Part shown: one piece after another, positions 36,528 to 45,936 of the stretch
Position numbering within the stretch: position 1 is the stretch's first letter
Layout: the number at the start of each line of letters is the position of its first letter
Source of the DNA: NCEH01 sp002257205
GTDB lineage: Bacteria; Pseudomonadota; Alphaproteobacteria; Rhizobiales; Xanthobacteraceae
Reading direction: 5' to 3' (one strand)
Length of the DNA: 64,000 nt
Assembly (NCBI RefSeq): GCF_043195105.1
Contig: NZ_JBAFWO010000001.1
Translations under genes and position numbers: made by a program
The notes under the pieces: model-generated
Database searches by the model: none
What the model was told of the DNA's origin: nothing
What the model saw: only the letters and a program-made list of their open reading frames with translations

Positions 36528-36932
36528 ATGCGCAAAGTCCTACTCGCCCTGACCGCTGTTTCCCTAATCGCAGCGCCCGTAGGGTCCGTAATGGCGCAGA
36601 ATGCTGTCGCCGTTCAGTCCGACACTTTCGTCACTGCGAAGCCGACCGATGTTCTCAGCTATAACCTGATCGGGCTGAATGTCGTCAACGGCCAGAACGA
36701 GACGGTCGGCGAGATCAAGGACCTGATGCTGTCGCAGGGCAACCTCGCCGGATACATCATTTCGGTCGGCGGCTTCCTGGGCCTGGGCGAACGCTATGTG
36801 GTGGTGCGCCCCAGTGCCGTGAAGGTCGCCTATTCCGAGAATGACAAGAAATGGACGGCGATGATGAGCGCCACCAAGGAGCAGCTGAAGGGTGCCCCGG
36901 AATTCAAATATGAGGGGCGCTGGAAGCGCTGA
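36528..36932 (+). CDS. Secreted PRC-barrel domain protein
   Basis: 134 residues. A Sec signal peptide (MRKVLLALTAVSLIAAPVGSVMAQ) with likely cleavage after AQ is followed by a PRC-barrel (residues 40-110: LIGLNVVNGQNETVGEIKDLMLSQGNLAGYI, GGFLGLGERYVVV). Such small periplasmic barrels are common in Hyphomicrobiales, often in stress-inducible sets; the function is not defined. CAGGAGCAA provides the ribosome site. A strong terminator follows, so it is monocistronic. Confidence 0.85.
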   Translation: MRKVLLALTAVSLIAAPVGSVMAQNAVAVQSDTFVTAKPTDVLSYNLIGLNVVNGQNETVGEIKDLMLSQGNLAGYIISVGGFLGLGERYVVVRPSAVKVAYSENDKKWTAMMSATKEQLKGAPEFKYEGRWKR

Positions 36933-36948
36933 TCCGTCATCGGTTCTG

Positions 36949-36976
36949 AAAAGGCCCCCGGAAGGGGGCCTTTTTT
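36949..36976 (+). terminator. Bidirectional rho-independent terminator
   Basis: AAAAGGCCCCC-GGAA-GGGGGCCTTTTTT. Serves the PRC-barrel gene on the plus strand and tyrS on the minus strand. Confidence 0.92.
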
Positions 36977-36985
36977 ATTGGGCAT

Positions 36986-38230
36986 TCAGACCGGGCGCAG
37001 GAGCACGTGCTTCTTCTTGCCGAGCGAGAGCTTGATGACGCCTTCCGCCGTGAGGTCGTGCAAGCCGAGCATGGCTTTTTCGTCGGTGACGGTGGCGTCG
37101 TTCACCTTCAGCCCGCCGCCCTTGATCTGCCGGCGCGCCTCGCTGGTGGAGGCAACCAGGCCGGCAGCGACGAATGCCGCCGCGACCGAAAGGCCAGCCT
37201 CAAGCTGGCCCTTGGCGACGTCCACGCTCGGCAGGTTCATGGCGAGCGCCCCGTCCTCGAACGTGCTGCGGGCGGTCGCCTTGGCCTCCTCGGCGGCGGC
37301 GCTGCCGTGCAGCAGGGCGGTCGCCTCGGTGGCGAGAACCTCCTTGGCGAGATTGATCTCCTGGCCTTCCAGCGCGCCGAGGCGGGCGATCTCGTCCAGC
37401 GGCAATTCGGTGAACAGCTTGAGGAAGCGCACCACGTCCGCATCCCCGCTGTTGCGCCAATATTGCCAATATTCATAAGGGCTCAGCAGCTCGGCATCGA
37501 GCCACACGGCGCCGCCGGCGGTCTTGCCCATCTTGGCGCCTGAGGAGGTGGTCAGCAGCGGCGTGGTGAGCGCGAACAGGTCCGCACCATGCATGCGGCG
37601 GCCCAGCTCCATGCCATTGACGATATTGCCCCACTGGTCCGAGCCGCCCATCTGCAAAATGCAGCCGTGGCGCTTGTTCAGCTCCACGAAATCATAGGCT
37701 TGCAGGATCATGTAATTGAATTCGAGGAAGGTCAGCGGCTGCTCGCGCTCCAGCCGCAGCTTCACCGAATCGAAGGTCAGCATGCGGTTGATGGTGAAGT
37801 GCGGCCCGACTTCCCGCAGCAGCGGGATGTATTTCAGCTCGTCCAGCCAGGTCGCATTGTTCTCCATCTTCGCGCCGGCGCCAAAATCCAGAAACCGTTC
37901 GAACACCTTGCGAATCGAGCCGATATTGGCGTCGATCTGCGCGTCGGTGAGCATCTTGCGGGCTTCGTCCTTGCCGGACGGGTCGCCGATCTTGGTGGTG
38001 CCGCCGCCCATGAGCGCGATGGGATTGTGCCCGGTGCTCTGGAGCGTGCGCAGCATCATGATGGAGAGCAGGTGCCCGGCATGCAGGGACGAGGCCGTGG
38101 CATCGAAGCCGATATAAGCGGTGATCGGCCCTTCGCACGCCTTGGCGTCCAGGCGCTCGGCATCGGAACACTGGTGGATATAGCCGCGCTCGTCGAGCAC
38201 GCGCAGGAAATCGGAGCGAAAGGCAGTCAT
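36986..38230 (-). CDS. tyrS: Tyrosyl-tRNA synthetase
   Basis: 414 residues. It charges tRNA-Tyr. The class I signature HIGH-like motif is SLHAGHLLS in AYIGFDATASSLHAGHL; the tyrosine pocket includes QMGGSDQWGNIVNGMEL; the KMSKS loop is the variant AKMGKTAGGAVW. A C-terminal S4 RNA-binding domain (EARRQIKGGGLKVND) completes it. The ATG at 38230 fits the family start; in-frame ATGs upstream lie within anmK. It diverges from anmK across 76 nt, a common arrangement in this order. Confidence 0.96.
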   Translation of the reverse strand: MTAFRSDFLRVLDERGYIHQCSDAERLDAKACEGPITAYIGFDATASSLHAGHLLSIMMLRTLQSTGHNPIALMGGGTTKIGDPSGKDEARKMLTDAQIDANIGSIRKVFERFLDFGAGAKMENNATWLDELKYIPLLREVGPHFTINRMLTFDSVKLRLEREQPLTFLEFNYMILQAYDFVELNKRHGCILQMGGSDQWGNIVNGMELGRRMHGADLFALTTPLLTTSSGAKMGKTAGGAVWLDAELLSPYEYWQYWRNSGDADVVRFLKLFTELPLDEIARLGALEGQEINLAKEVLATEATALLHGSAAAEEAKATARSTFEDGALAMNLPSVDVAKGQLEAGLSVAAAFVAAGLVASTSEARRQIKGGGLKVNDATVTDEKAMLGLHDLTAEGVIKLSLGKKKHVLLRPV

Positions 38231-38294
38231 TGAGGTCCGCACAACAGGCTTTGGAAAGGCGGCTGGTGTAACAGGTCTGACGCGCGATTGCATC

Positions 38295-38324
38295 GGGGGG
38301 AAGCGCATGGGGGGGAAGCGCATG
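38295..38324 (+). repeat. Exact 15-nt tandem duplication of ribosome site and start codon
   Basis: GGGGGGAAGCGCATG occurs at 38295-38309 and again at 38310-38324. Each copy contains a purine-rich ribosome site and an ATG in the anmK frame, so translation can start at 38307 or 38322. Confidence 0.9.
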
Positions 38325-39431
38325 CGGGCTCTGGGGCTGATGAGCGGCACGTCCATGGACGGCATCGATGCCGCCTTGATCGAGACCGATGGCGAACAGG
38401 TGTTCTGGCTCGGGCCATCGACCACCTATCCCTATGCGCCGCAGATGCGCGCGCTGCTGGAACAGGCGATGGCGGACGCGCGGGGCGTGAATTCCCGCGA
38501 TGCCCGGCCCGGCGTGCTGGGTGAGGCGGAAGCGCGCATCACCGCCCTTCATGCCGAGGCCGTGCGCGCCTTGCTCGACCAGATGCGCCTTGCGCCGGGC
38601 GATGTGGACGTGGTGGGCTTCCACGGCCAGACCCTGCTGCACCGGCCCCATGCGCGCCTCACCTTGCAGATCGGCCTCGGCCAGGCGCTTGCAAATGCGC
38701 TGGGGGTGAAAGTGGTGGGCGATTTCCGCGCGGCGGATGTGGCGGCCGGCGGGCAGGGGGCGCCGCTGGTGCCCGTGTTCCACCAGGCCCTGGTGGGCGC
38801 GCTTGGGCTTGAGGGGCCGGTGGCGGTGCTCAATATCGGCGGGGTGGCGAACGTCACGATCATTGACGGCGACGCCGATCCCATCGCCTGCGACACCGGC
38901 CCCGGCAATGCATTGCTGGACGATTTCGTCTTCGCCCGCACCGGCATTCCCTTCGATGCGGACGGGCTTTTGTCGGGCGCGGGGCGGGTGGACGGCGCGG
39001 CGGTCGCGCGCGTGCTGGCCCATCCCTTCTTCGCGCTGCCGCCACCCAAATCCCTGGATCGCAACGAATTCCGCACGTTTGTGGCGGAGCGCGTTGCGCT
39101 CGACGGCTATGGGACCGAGGATGGGGCGGCGACGCTCGCCGCGATCACGGTGGCCTCGGTCGCCGCGATTGTGCCCCTGCTTCCCGTACGGCCCGCGCGC
39201 TGGATCGTCGGGGGCGGCGGCGCCCGCAATCCGACCCTTCTCGCCATGCTCGCGGAGCGGCTCGGCGTCCCCGTGGTGCCGGCGGAGGCCGTCGGCTGGT
39301 CCGCCGATGCGCTGGAGGCGCATGCGTTCGGGTTCTTGGCGGTGCGGACCCTGCGGGGGCTGCCGCTGACCTTCCCCTCGACCACGGGCGCGCCGCAGCC
39401 GCTCACGGGCGGGGTGGTATTCCACCCCTGA
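38307..39431 (+). CDS. anmK: Anhydro-N-acetylmuramic acid kinase
   Basis: 374 residues. It phosphorylates 1,6-anhydro-MurNAc released from the wall so that it can be recycled. The P-loop-like start is RALGLMSGTSMDGIDAAL; VVGFHGQTLLHRP, VVGDFRAADVAAGGQGAPLVP, CDTGPGNALLDD and WIVGGGGARNPTLLAML follow the AnmK pattern. Two equivalent starts, 38307 and 38322, arise from a tandem duplication; the family usually begins at the second (MRALGLMSG). It diverges from tyrS and ends at a terminator. Confidence 0.94.
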   Translation: MGGKRMRALGLMSGTSMDGIDAALIETDGEQVFWLGPSTTYPYAPQMRALLEQAMADARGVNSRDARPGVLGEAEARITALHAEAVRALLDQMRLAPGDVDVVGFHGQTLLHRPHARLTLQIGLGQALANALGVKVVGDFRAADVAAGGQGAPLVPVFHQALVGALGLEGPVAVLNIGGVANVTIIDGDADPIACDTGPGNALLDDFVFARTGIPFDADGLLSGAGRVDGAAVARVLAHPFFALPPPKSLDRNEFRTFVAERVALDGYGTEDGAATLAAITVASVAAIVPLLPVRPARWIVGGGGARNPTLLAMLAERLGVPVVPAEAVGWSADALEAHAFGFLAVRTLRGLPLTFPSTTGAPQPLTGGVVFHP

Positions 39432-39450
39432 CGTCGCTCCGAAACGAAAA

Positions 39451-39478
39451 ACGCGCGCCTTTCGGGCGCGCGTGGTTT
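39451..39478 (+). terminator. Hairpin terminator of anmK
   Basis: ACGCGCGCC (39451-39459) pairs with GGCGCGCGT (39465-39473), preceded by A-rich and followed by T-rich sequence (GGTTTCTT), between convergent genes. Confidence 0.75.
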
Positions 39479-39498
39479 CTTGCGAACGAAGCCTTGCT

Positions 39499-40161
39499 TC
39501 AGGCTGCGCTGGTGGTGCGGGCGCCGGGGAGGCGCTTGTCGAGATAGGTGCCGACCACGTTCATCAGCTCGTCGGTCTTGCCGTCGAAGAAGTGATTGGC
39601 GCCGGGCACGATCTGCTGCTCGATCACGATGCCCTTCTGGGTCTTCAGCTTTTCCACCAGGGTGGCGACCGCCGTGGTGGGCACCACCGCATCCTTGTCG
39701 CCATGGACGAACAGGCCGGAGGAGGGGCAGGGCGCCAGGAAGGAGAAGTCGAACAGGTTCGCGGGCGCGGCGATGGAGATGAAGCCTTCCACCTCCGGCC
39801 GGCGCATCAGAAGCTGCATGCCGATCCAGGCGCCGAAGGACACGCCGGCGATCCAGCAGGCGCGCGCGTCCGGGTTCACCGACTGCGCCCAGTCGAGCGC
39901 GGCGGCGGCGTCGGAGAGTTCGCCCGGGCCATGGTCGAACGAGCCCTGGCTGCGCCCGACGCCCCGGAAATTGAAGCGCAGCACCGAGAAGCCGCGGTTC
40001 ACGAACTGATAATAAAGATTGTACACCACGGGATTGTTCATCGTGCCGCCGAACTGCGGGTGCGGATGAAGAATGATCCCGATGGGGGAATTGCGGGTCT
40101 TTGCGGGCTGATAGCGACCCTCAAGCCGCCCCTTCTCGCCGGTGAAGATGACTTCTGGCAT
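39499..40161 (-). CDS. Alpha/beta hydrolase
   Basis: 220 residues, serine-hydrolase fold. Oxyanion-region HPHPQFGGTMNNPVV, nucleophile Ser in AGVSFGAW, Asp in HGDKDAVVP and His in PGANHFFDGK form the triad. It matches the small dienelactone-hydrolase-like group common in this order; substrate unknown. The ATG at 40161 (MPEVIFTGEKG) is preferred to a longer form with an extra 27 residues of no homology. It is divergent from the cysteine desulfurase gene of the SUF operon. Confidence 0.85.
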   Translation of the reverse strand: MPEVIFTGEKGRLEGRYQPAKTRNSPIGIILHPHPQFGGTMNNPVVYNLYYQFVNRGFSVLRFNFRGVGRSQGSFDHGPGELSDAAAALDWAQSVNPDARACWIAGVSFGAWIGMQLLMRRPEVEGFISIAAPANLFDFSFLAPCPSSGLFVHGDKDAVVPTTAVATLVEKLKTQKGIVIEQQIVPGANHFFDGKTDELMNVVGTYLDKRLPGARTTSAA

Positions 40162-40263
40162 GGACGTCCGCAACCTCTCGGCGGGCAGCAGCAAAGGCGG
40201 GACAGATGCTGTTCGGCCGGGCCGAAACACAAACCTGCCCAAAGACGTCTTCGCGAGGACGTC

Positions 40264-40308
40264 TTGACTTGGCCTGGACGCCGCCCTATCTATTTAGAAT
40301 AATTCTAA
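40264..40308 (+). promoter_or_regulatory. SUF operon promoter with ICE/Irr-type iron box
   Basis: -35 TTGACT (40264-40269), exactly 17 nt, -10 TATCTA (40287-40292). A perfect 15-nt palindrome TTAGAAT-A-ATTCTAA (40294-40308) covers the start-site region. This core matches the iron-control element bound by Irr in rhizobia, as I know it. Its position predicts repression when Irr is present, that is under iron limitation. Confidence 0.75.
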
Positions 40309-40479
40309 TTTATCCCTTCCGGCCGCGCGATGTTAACAACGCTGCGGGGCAGAGACGGATGAAGTCTGACATATGGATGAGAAGATGCCCAATTGCAAGC
40401 CTTCGGTCCGGGATGCGCGCTCTGCCGCAGCGCCGGGTCGGGGCTGTGCAATGGCGATGACGATCGCGAGGGCGCGACC

Positions 40480-41667
40480 ATGAGCGCGGCACCCTCGGCA
40501 CGGGTCTTCCTCGATCATAACGCCACCTCTCCCTTGCGGCCGCAGGCGCGCGCGGCGATGCTCGATGCCCTCGACCAAGGCGGCAATGCCTCCTCCATCC
40601 ATGCGGACGGGCGCGCCGCGCGCCAGCGCGTGGAACAGGCGCGCCGCGAGATCGCCGCGCTCACGGGCGCCGATCCGCGCGGCATCGTCTTCACCTCCGG
40701 GGCGAGCGAGGCCAATGCCCTGGCGCTCCATCCCGCCCTTGAGGTGCGCGGGCGGCGGGTCACGTGCGACGTGCTCCTGGCGGGCGCGGGCGAGCACCCT
40801 TCCGTGCTGCAGGGCCATCGCTTCGCACCGGAGCAGGTCGAAACCCTTCCTTTGGACACCGACGGCCGGATCGATCTCGAAGCTCTGGATAGCGCGCTCG
40901 CGCGCCATGCGGCGGCGGGGCGGCAGGTGCTGGTGTCGGTGATGCTGGCCAATAACGAGACCGGCATTCTCCAGCCGGTGGCGGAAGTCGCGGCGCTGGC
41001 CCATGCGCGGGGCGCGGTGCTGCATTGCGATGCTGTGCAGGGGGCCGGGCGCATCGCGCTCGATATCGGGGCGCTGGGCGCGGATTTTCTCACCCTGTCC
41101 TCCCACAAGCTGGGCGGCCCCCAGGGCGCCGGCGCGCTGGTGGCGGGGCATGGCGATAATGTTGTGCGCCAGCCGCTGATCGCCGGCGGCGGGCAGGAGC
41201 GGGGCCGGCGCGCCGGCACGGAGAATGTCGCCGCGCTCGCCGGCTTCGGCGCGGCGGCGCGCACCGCCGAGGCCGAGCTTGCGACGGAGGGCGCGCGCCT
41301 TGCCGCCTTGCGCGATCGCCTGGAAGCGGGCCTCATCGCTTGCGTGCCGGATGCCATGGTGCTTGGGGCGAATGTCGCGCGCCTGCCCAACACGGTCTGT
41401 GTTATATTCCCCGACATCAAGGCCGAAACCCTGGTGATCGCCCTCGATCTTGCCCATCTATCAGTGAGCGCGGGTTCCGCCTGCTCCTCGGGCAAGGTCG
41501 GTGCATCCCATGTGCTGAAAGCCATGGGGCTCGCGGAACAGCACGCGCGCGGCGCGATCCGCCTGTCGCTCGGCTGGTCGAGCACGAATGAAGATATCGA
41601 CGCGGCGCTGGCGGCCATCGGCCGCACGGTGCCCCGCGTCAGAAATCGCCCGGAACGGGCGGCTTAG
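40480..41667 (+). CDS. Cysteine desulfurase (NifS/IscS type), first gene of SUF operon
   Basis: 395 residues. PLP enzyme that takes sulfur from cysteine for cluster assembly. Features: FLDHNATSPLRPQA, VFTSGASEANALAL, LANNETGILQPV, PLP Lys in LSSHKLGGPQGAGAL, GGGQERGRRAGTENV, and the flexible-loop catalytic Cys in SAGSACSSGK (group I, IscS-like). The ATG at 40480 has CGAGGG upstream; the frame is open 29 codons earlier without homology. The 159 nt to sufB contain a palindrome. A second, SufS-type desulfurase lies later in the same operon, a typical Hyphomicrobiales duplication. Confidence 0.92.
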   Translation: MSAAPSARVFLDHNATSPLRPQARAAMLDALDQGGNASSIHADGRAARQRVEQARREIAALTGADPRGIVFTSGASEANALALHPALEVRGRRVTCDVLLAGAGEHPSVLQGHRFAPEQVETLPLDTDGRIDLEALDSALARHAAAGRQVLVSVMLANNETGILQPVAEVAALAHARGAVLHCDAVQGAGRIALDIGALGADFLTLSSHKLGGPQGAGALVAGHGDNVVRQPLIAGGGQERGRRAGTENVAALAGFGAAARTAEAELATEGARLAALRDRLEAGLIACVPDAMVLGANVARLPNTVCVIFPDIKAETLVIALDLAHLSVSAGSACSSGKVGASHVLKAMGLAEQHARGAIRLSLGWSSTNEDIDAALAAIGRTVPRVRNRPERAA

Positions 41668-41671
41668 AGTA

Positions 41672-41710
41672 ATTCCAGAAAAAGTTTCTCGACTTTTTAG
41701 ATCTGGAAAT
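41672..41710. repeat. Imperfect palindrome between desulfurase gene and sufB
   Basis: ATTCCAGA-AAAAGT and ACTTTTT-AGATCTGGAAAT form a long, slightly bulged hairpin. It may be a REP-type unit or a processing/attenuation element. Confidence 0.55.
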
Positions 41711-41826
41711 GCTCCAAGCACAGCGTGGCGGGAACAGGATGGCGGCCGCCTTCAGGGCAGCGCCATCCCCTCGCCGAAGGACTTGACCCGCGGGCCTTGA
41801 CCCCGCGCGGGAGAGGAGACGAGAAG

Positions 41827-43296
<1,470 letters not shown>

Positions 43297-43441
43297 GGCC
43301 CGCCGAACAGCCCGCCCCTCGCCGTGCCCCGATGCGGGGCGCGGCCCGCCGCCCGACCTGAAATGTCGCGGCGCCGTTCCGCGTGAGGCCGAAGAGGCCG
43401 CGCGGATTCCGGCCGCCGCAGTGTGACGAATGGAAACGAAC

Positions 43442-44197
43442 ATGGCTTTGCTCGAAATCAAGAATCTGCACGCCCGCATCGACGACAACGAGATCCTCAA
43501 GGGCCTCGACCTGACCGTGAAGGCCGGCGAGGTGCACGCCATCATGGGGCCCAACGGCTCCGGCAAGTCCACGCTCTCCTATGTCCTCGCCGGCAAGCCG
43601 GATTATGAGGTCACCGCCGGCGAAGCGCTGCTGGACGGGCTGAACCTGCTGGACATGGCGCCCGAAGAGCGGGCCTCCGCCGGCCTGTTCCTGGCGTTCC
43701 AATATCCCATCGAGATCCCCGGCGTCGCCACCATGACCTTCCTGCGCACGGCGCTGAACGCACAGCGCAAGGCGCGCGGGGAAGAGGAACTCTCCACCCC
43801 CGAATTCCTGCGCCTGGTGAAGGAAAAGGCCGGCCACCTCGGCATCAGCCAGGACATGCTCCGGCGCGGGGTGAACGTGGGCTTCTCCGGCGGCGAGAAG
43901 AAGCGCAACGAAATCCTGCAGATGACCTTGCTCCAGCCGAAGGTCTGCATCCTGGACGAGACCGATTCCGGCCTCGATATCGACGCGCTGAAGGTGGTCT
44001 CCGAGGGCGTGAACGCGTTGCGCTCCCCCGAGCGCGGCATGGTGGTCATCACCCATTACCAGCGCCTGCTGGACCATATCGTGCCGGACGTGGTGCATGT
44101 GATGCACAAGGGCCGCATCGTGCGGACCGGCGGCAAGGAGCTGGCGCACGAGCTGGAGGCCTCCGGCTATGCCGGCTACGGCCAGGACGCGGCGTGA
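43442..44197 (+). CDS. sufC: Fe-S assembly ATPase SufC
   Basis: 251-residue ABC-type ATPase powering SufBCD. Walker A in MGPNGSGKSTLSYVL, signature VNVGFSGGEKKRNEILQM, Walker B VCILDETDSGLDID, and H-loop VITHYQRLLDHI. The ATG at 43442 has GGAA upstream; another in-frame ATG four codons earlier (43430) is possible. 10 nt before sufD. Confidence 0.97.
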   Translation: MALLEIKNLHARIDDNEILKGLDLTVKAGEVHAIMGPNGSGKSTLSYVLAGKPDYEVTAGEALLDGLNLLDMAPEERASAGLFLAFQYPIEIPGVATMTFLRTALNAQRKARGEEELSTPEFLRLVKEKAGHLGISQDMLRRGVNVGFSGGEKKRNEILQMTLLQPKVCILDETDSGLDIDALKVVSEGVNALRSPERGMVVITHYQRLLDHIVPDVVHVMHKGRIVRTGGKELAHELEASGYAGYGQDAA

Positions 44198-44207
44198 GGA
44201 TCGGATC

Positions 44208-45548
44208 ATGACCATCCATAACCAGCCGGTCCGAACGGCCGCCGAAGACCAATTGCTCGCCACCCTGGACGCGCGCGTGGCGCAGGACACGCTGAGCGGC
44301 CCGCTTGCCGCCCGCATCGGCGAAGTGCGCGAAGCCGCGCTCGCCGCCTTCCGCGAGAACGGCTTGCCGCATCGCCGGGTGGAGGAGTGGAAATACACCG
44401 ACCTGCGCGCCCTGATGCGGGATGCGTTCGCGCCCATCACGACGCTCGGCGACGGCGCGGCGGCGGAAGGCCATCTGCGCGCGGTCAGCTTCCCCGGCGC
44501 GCGGCGCATCGTGTTCGTGAACGGCGTGCTGGCGCGCCAGCATTCCGATCTGGTGGGCCTGGAGCCCGGCCTGTCGGTGATGCCGCTCTCGAGCGCCATC
44601 GCCAAGGGGCACGGCGCGGTGGAGAAGCTCGGCACGCTCGCGCCGCAGCGCTATGACGGCGCGCTGGCGCTCAACACCGCCTTCCTCGGCGAGGGGCTGG
44701 TGATCCATGTGGCGGATGGCGCGACGATCGCGCGGCCGCTCCATATCGCCCACGTGTTCACGCTGGACGATGCGGCCGCCACTTATTCCCGCAGCCTGGT
44801 GGATGTGGGCGTGGGCGCCAGCTTCACCCTGGTGGAAAGCTTCCAGGGCCGCGCCGGCGTCGCCTATCAGCAGAACGATGCCATCGAGCTGTTCGCCGGC
44901 GACGACAGCCATGTGGATTATATCCGCCTTCAGGAAGAGGGCGACAAGGCGATCCACCTCGGCACCTTCATGGCCGATATCGGTCGGGACGCGAAGTTCC
45001 ACACCTTCGGCCTCACCTCCGGCGCGCAGGTGGCGCGGCTCAGTGTCTACGGGCGCTTCTCCGGCACCGGCTCGCAGGCCGGCCTGCGCGGCGTGACCTT
45101 GCTGAAGGGCCGCCAGCATGCCGACGTGACCTTGCTGCTGGACCATGCGGTGGCCCATTGCGAGAGCCGCGAATTGTTCAAGACCGTGCTGGCAGACGAG
45201 AGCCACGGCGTGTTCCAGGGCAAGATCGTGGTGCGCCCGGACGCGCAGAAGACCGACGGGCGCATGATGAGCCAGGCGCTCCTGCTCGGCGAGACCGCCG
45301 AGATGGACAACAAGCCAGAGCTTGAGATCTTCGCCGACGACGTGCAGTGCGGCCATGGCGCGACGGCGGGCGATCTCGACGAGGACCTGCTGTTCTATCT
45401 CAAGGCGCGCGGCATCCCGGCGAAAGAAGCCGAGGCCATGCTGATCCAGGCGTTCGTGGGCGAGGCGCTGGAATTCGTGGAAAACGACGATCTGCGCGAT
45501 AGCCTGATCGCCCGTGCCGAGGCGTGGCTGAAGACGCGCGCGGCGTGA
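44208..45548 (+). CDS. sufD: Fe-S assembly protein SufD
   Basis: 446 residues, partner of SufB in the scaffold. The conserved C-terminal region reads GRMMSQALLLGETAEMDNKPELEI and DDVQCGHGATAGDLDEDLLFYL, with the characteristic Cys/His pair, ending with FVGEALEFV. ATG at 44208 after GAGGATCGG, 10 nt after sufC. A duplicated repeat separates it from sufS. Confidence 0.95.
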   Translation: MTIHNQPVRTAAEDQLLATLDARVAQDTLSGPLAARIGEVREAALAAFRENGLPHRRVEEWKYTDLRALMRDAFAPITTLGDGAAAEGHLRAVSFPGARRIVFVNGVLARQHSDLVGLEPGLSVMPLSSAIAKGHGAVEKLGTLAPQRYDGALALNTAFLGEGLVIHVADGATIARPLHIAHVFTLDDAAATYSRSLVDVGVGASFTLVESFQGRAGVAYQQNDAIELFAGDDSHVDYIRLQEEGDKAIHLGTFMADIGRDAKFHTFGLTSGAQVARLSVYGRFSGTGSQAGLRGVTLLKGRQHADVTLLLDHAVAHCESRELFKTVLADESHGVFQGKIVVRPDAQKTDGRMMSQALLLGETAEMDNKPELEIFADDVQCGHGATAGDLDEDLLFYLKARGIPAKEAEAMLIQAFVGEALEFVENDDLRDSLIARAEAWLKTRAA

Positions 45549-45590
45549 GCTGACGAGCTTCCCTCTCCGCCCGAGCGTGACGGTCGCGAA

Positions 45591-45913
45591 GTCCCCTCTC
45601 CCGCTTGCGGGGGAGGGCTAGGGAGGGGGAAGGTGCGGTTCTTCATTGGCGCGGCTAGTACGTCGCCGAGACAGCCCCCACCCCAACCCTCCCCCGCAAG
45701 CGGGAGAGGGGGCAATCGTTCCCTCCACGCCGCTTACGGAAGAACGGTGAATTCCCTCTCCCGCTTGCGGGGGAGGGTGAAGGTTCTATAGGTCCCCTCT
45801 CCCGCTTGCGGGGGAGGGCTAGGGAGGGGGAAGGTGCGGTTCTTCATTGGCGCGGCCAGTACGTCGCCGAGACAGCCCCCACCCCAACCCTCCCCCGCAA
45901 GCGGGAGAGGGGG
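45591..45913. repeat. Duplicated 122-nt REPIN-like inverted repeat inside the SUF operon
   Basis: Copy 1 (45591-45712) and copy 2 (45792-45913) differ at one base (T45656 versus C45857). Each copy has about 36-nt inverted ends (CCCCTCTCCCGCTTGCGGGG and its reverse complement) around a central part, so each can fold into a long hairpin. A third lone arm lies between them (45753-45777). Together they fill most of the 388 nt between sufD and sufS. Confidence 0.92.
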
Positions 45914-45936
45914 TTATCCGGCAAGGAATGATCCGA

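Noticed and set aside
45591..45913. CRISPR array
   Set aside because: Only two long copies and one arm, each internally palindromic, with no regular short spacers and no cas genes; a REPIN-like duplication fits better.
45591..45913. Insertion sequence or MITE with target duplication
   Set aside because: No transposase and no flanking direct repeats at the copy ends.
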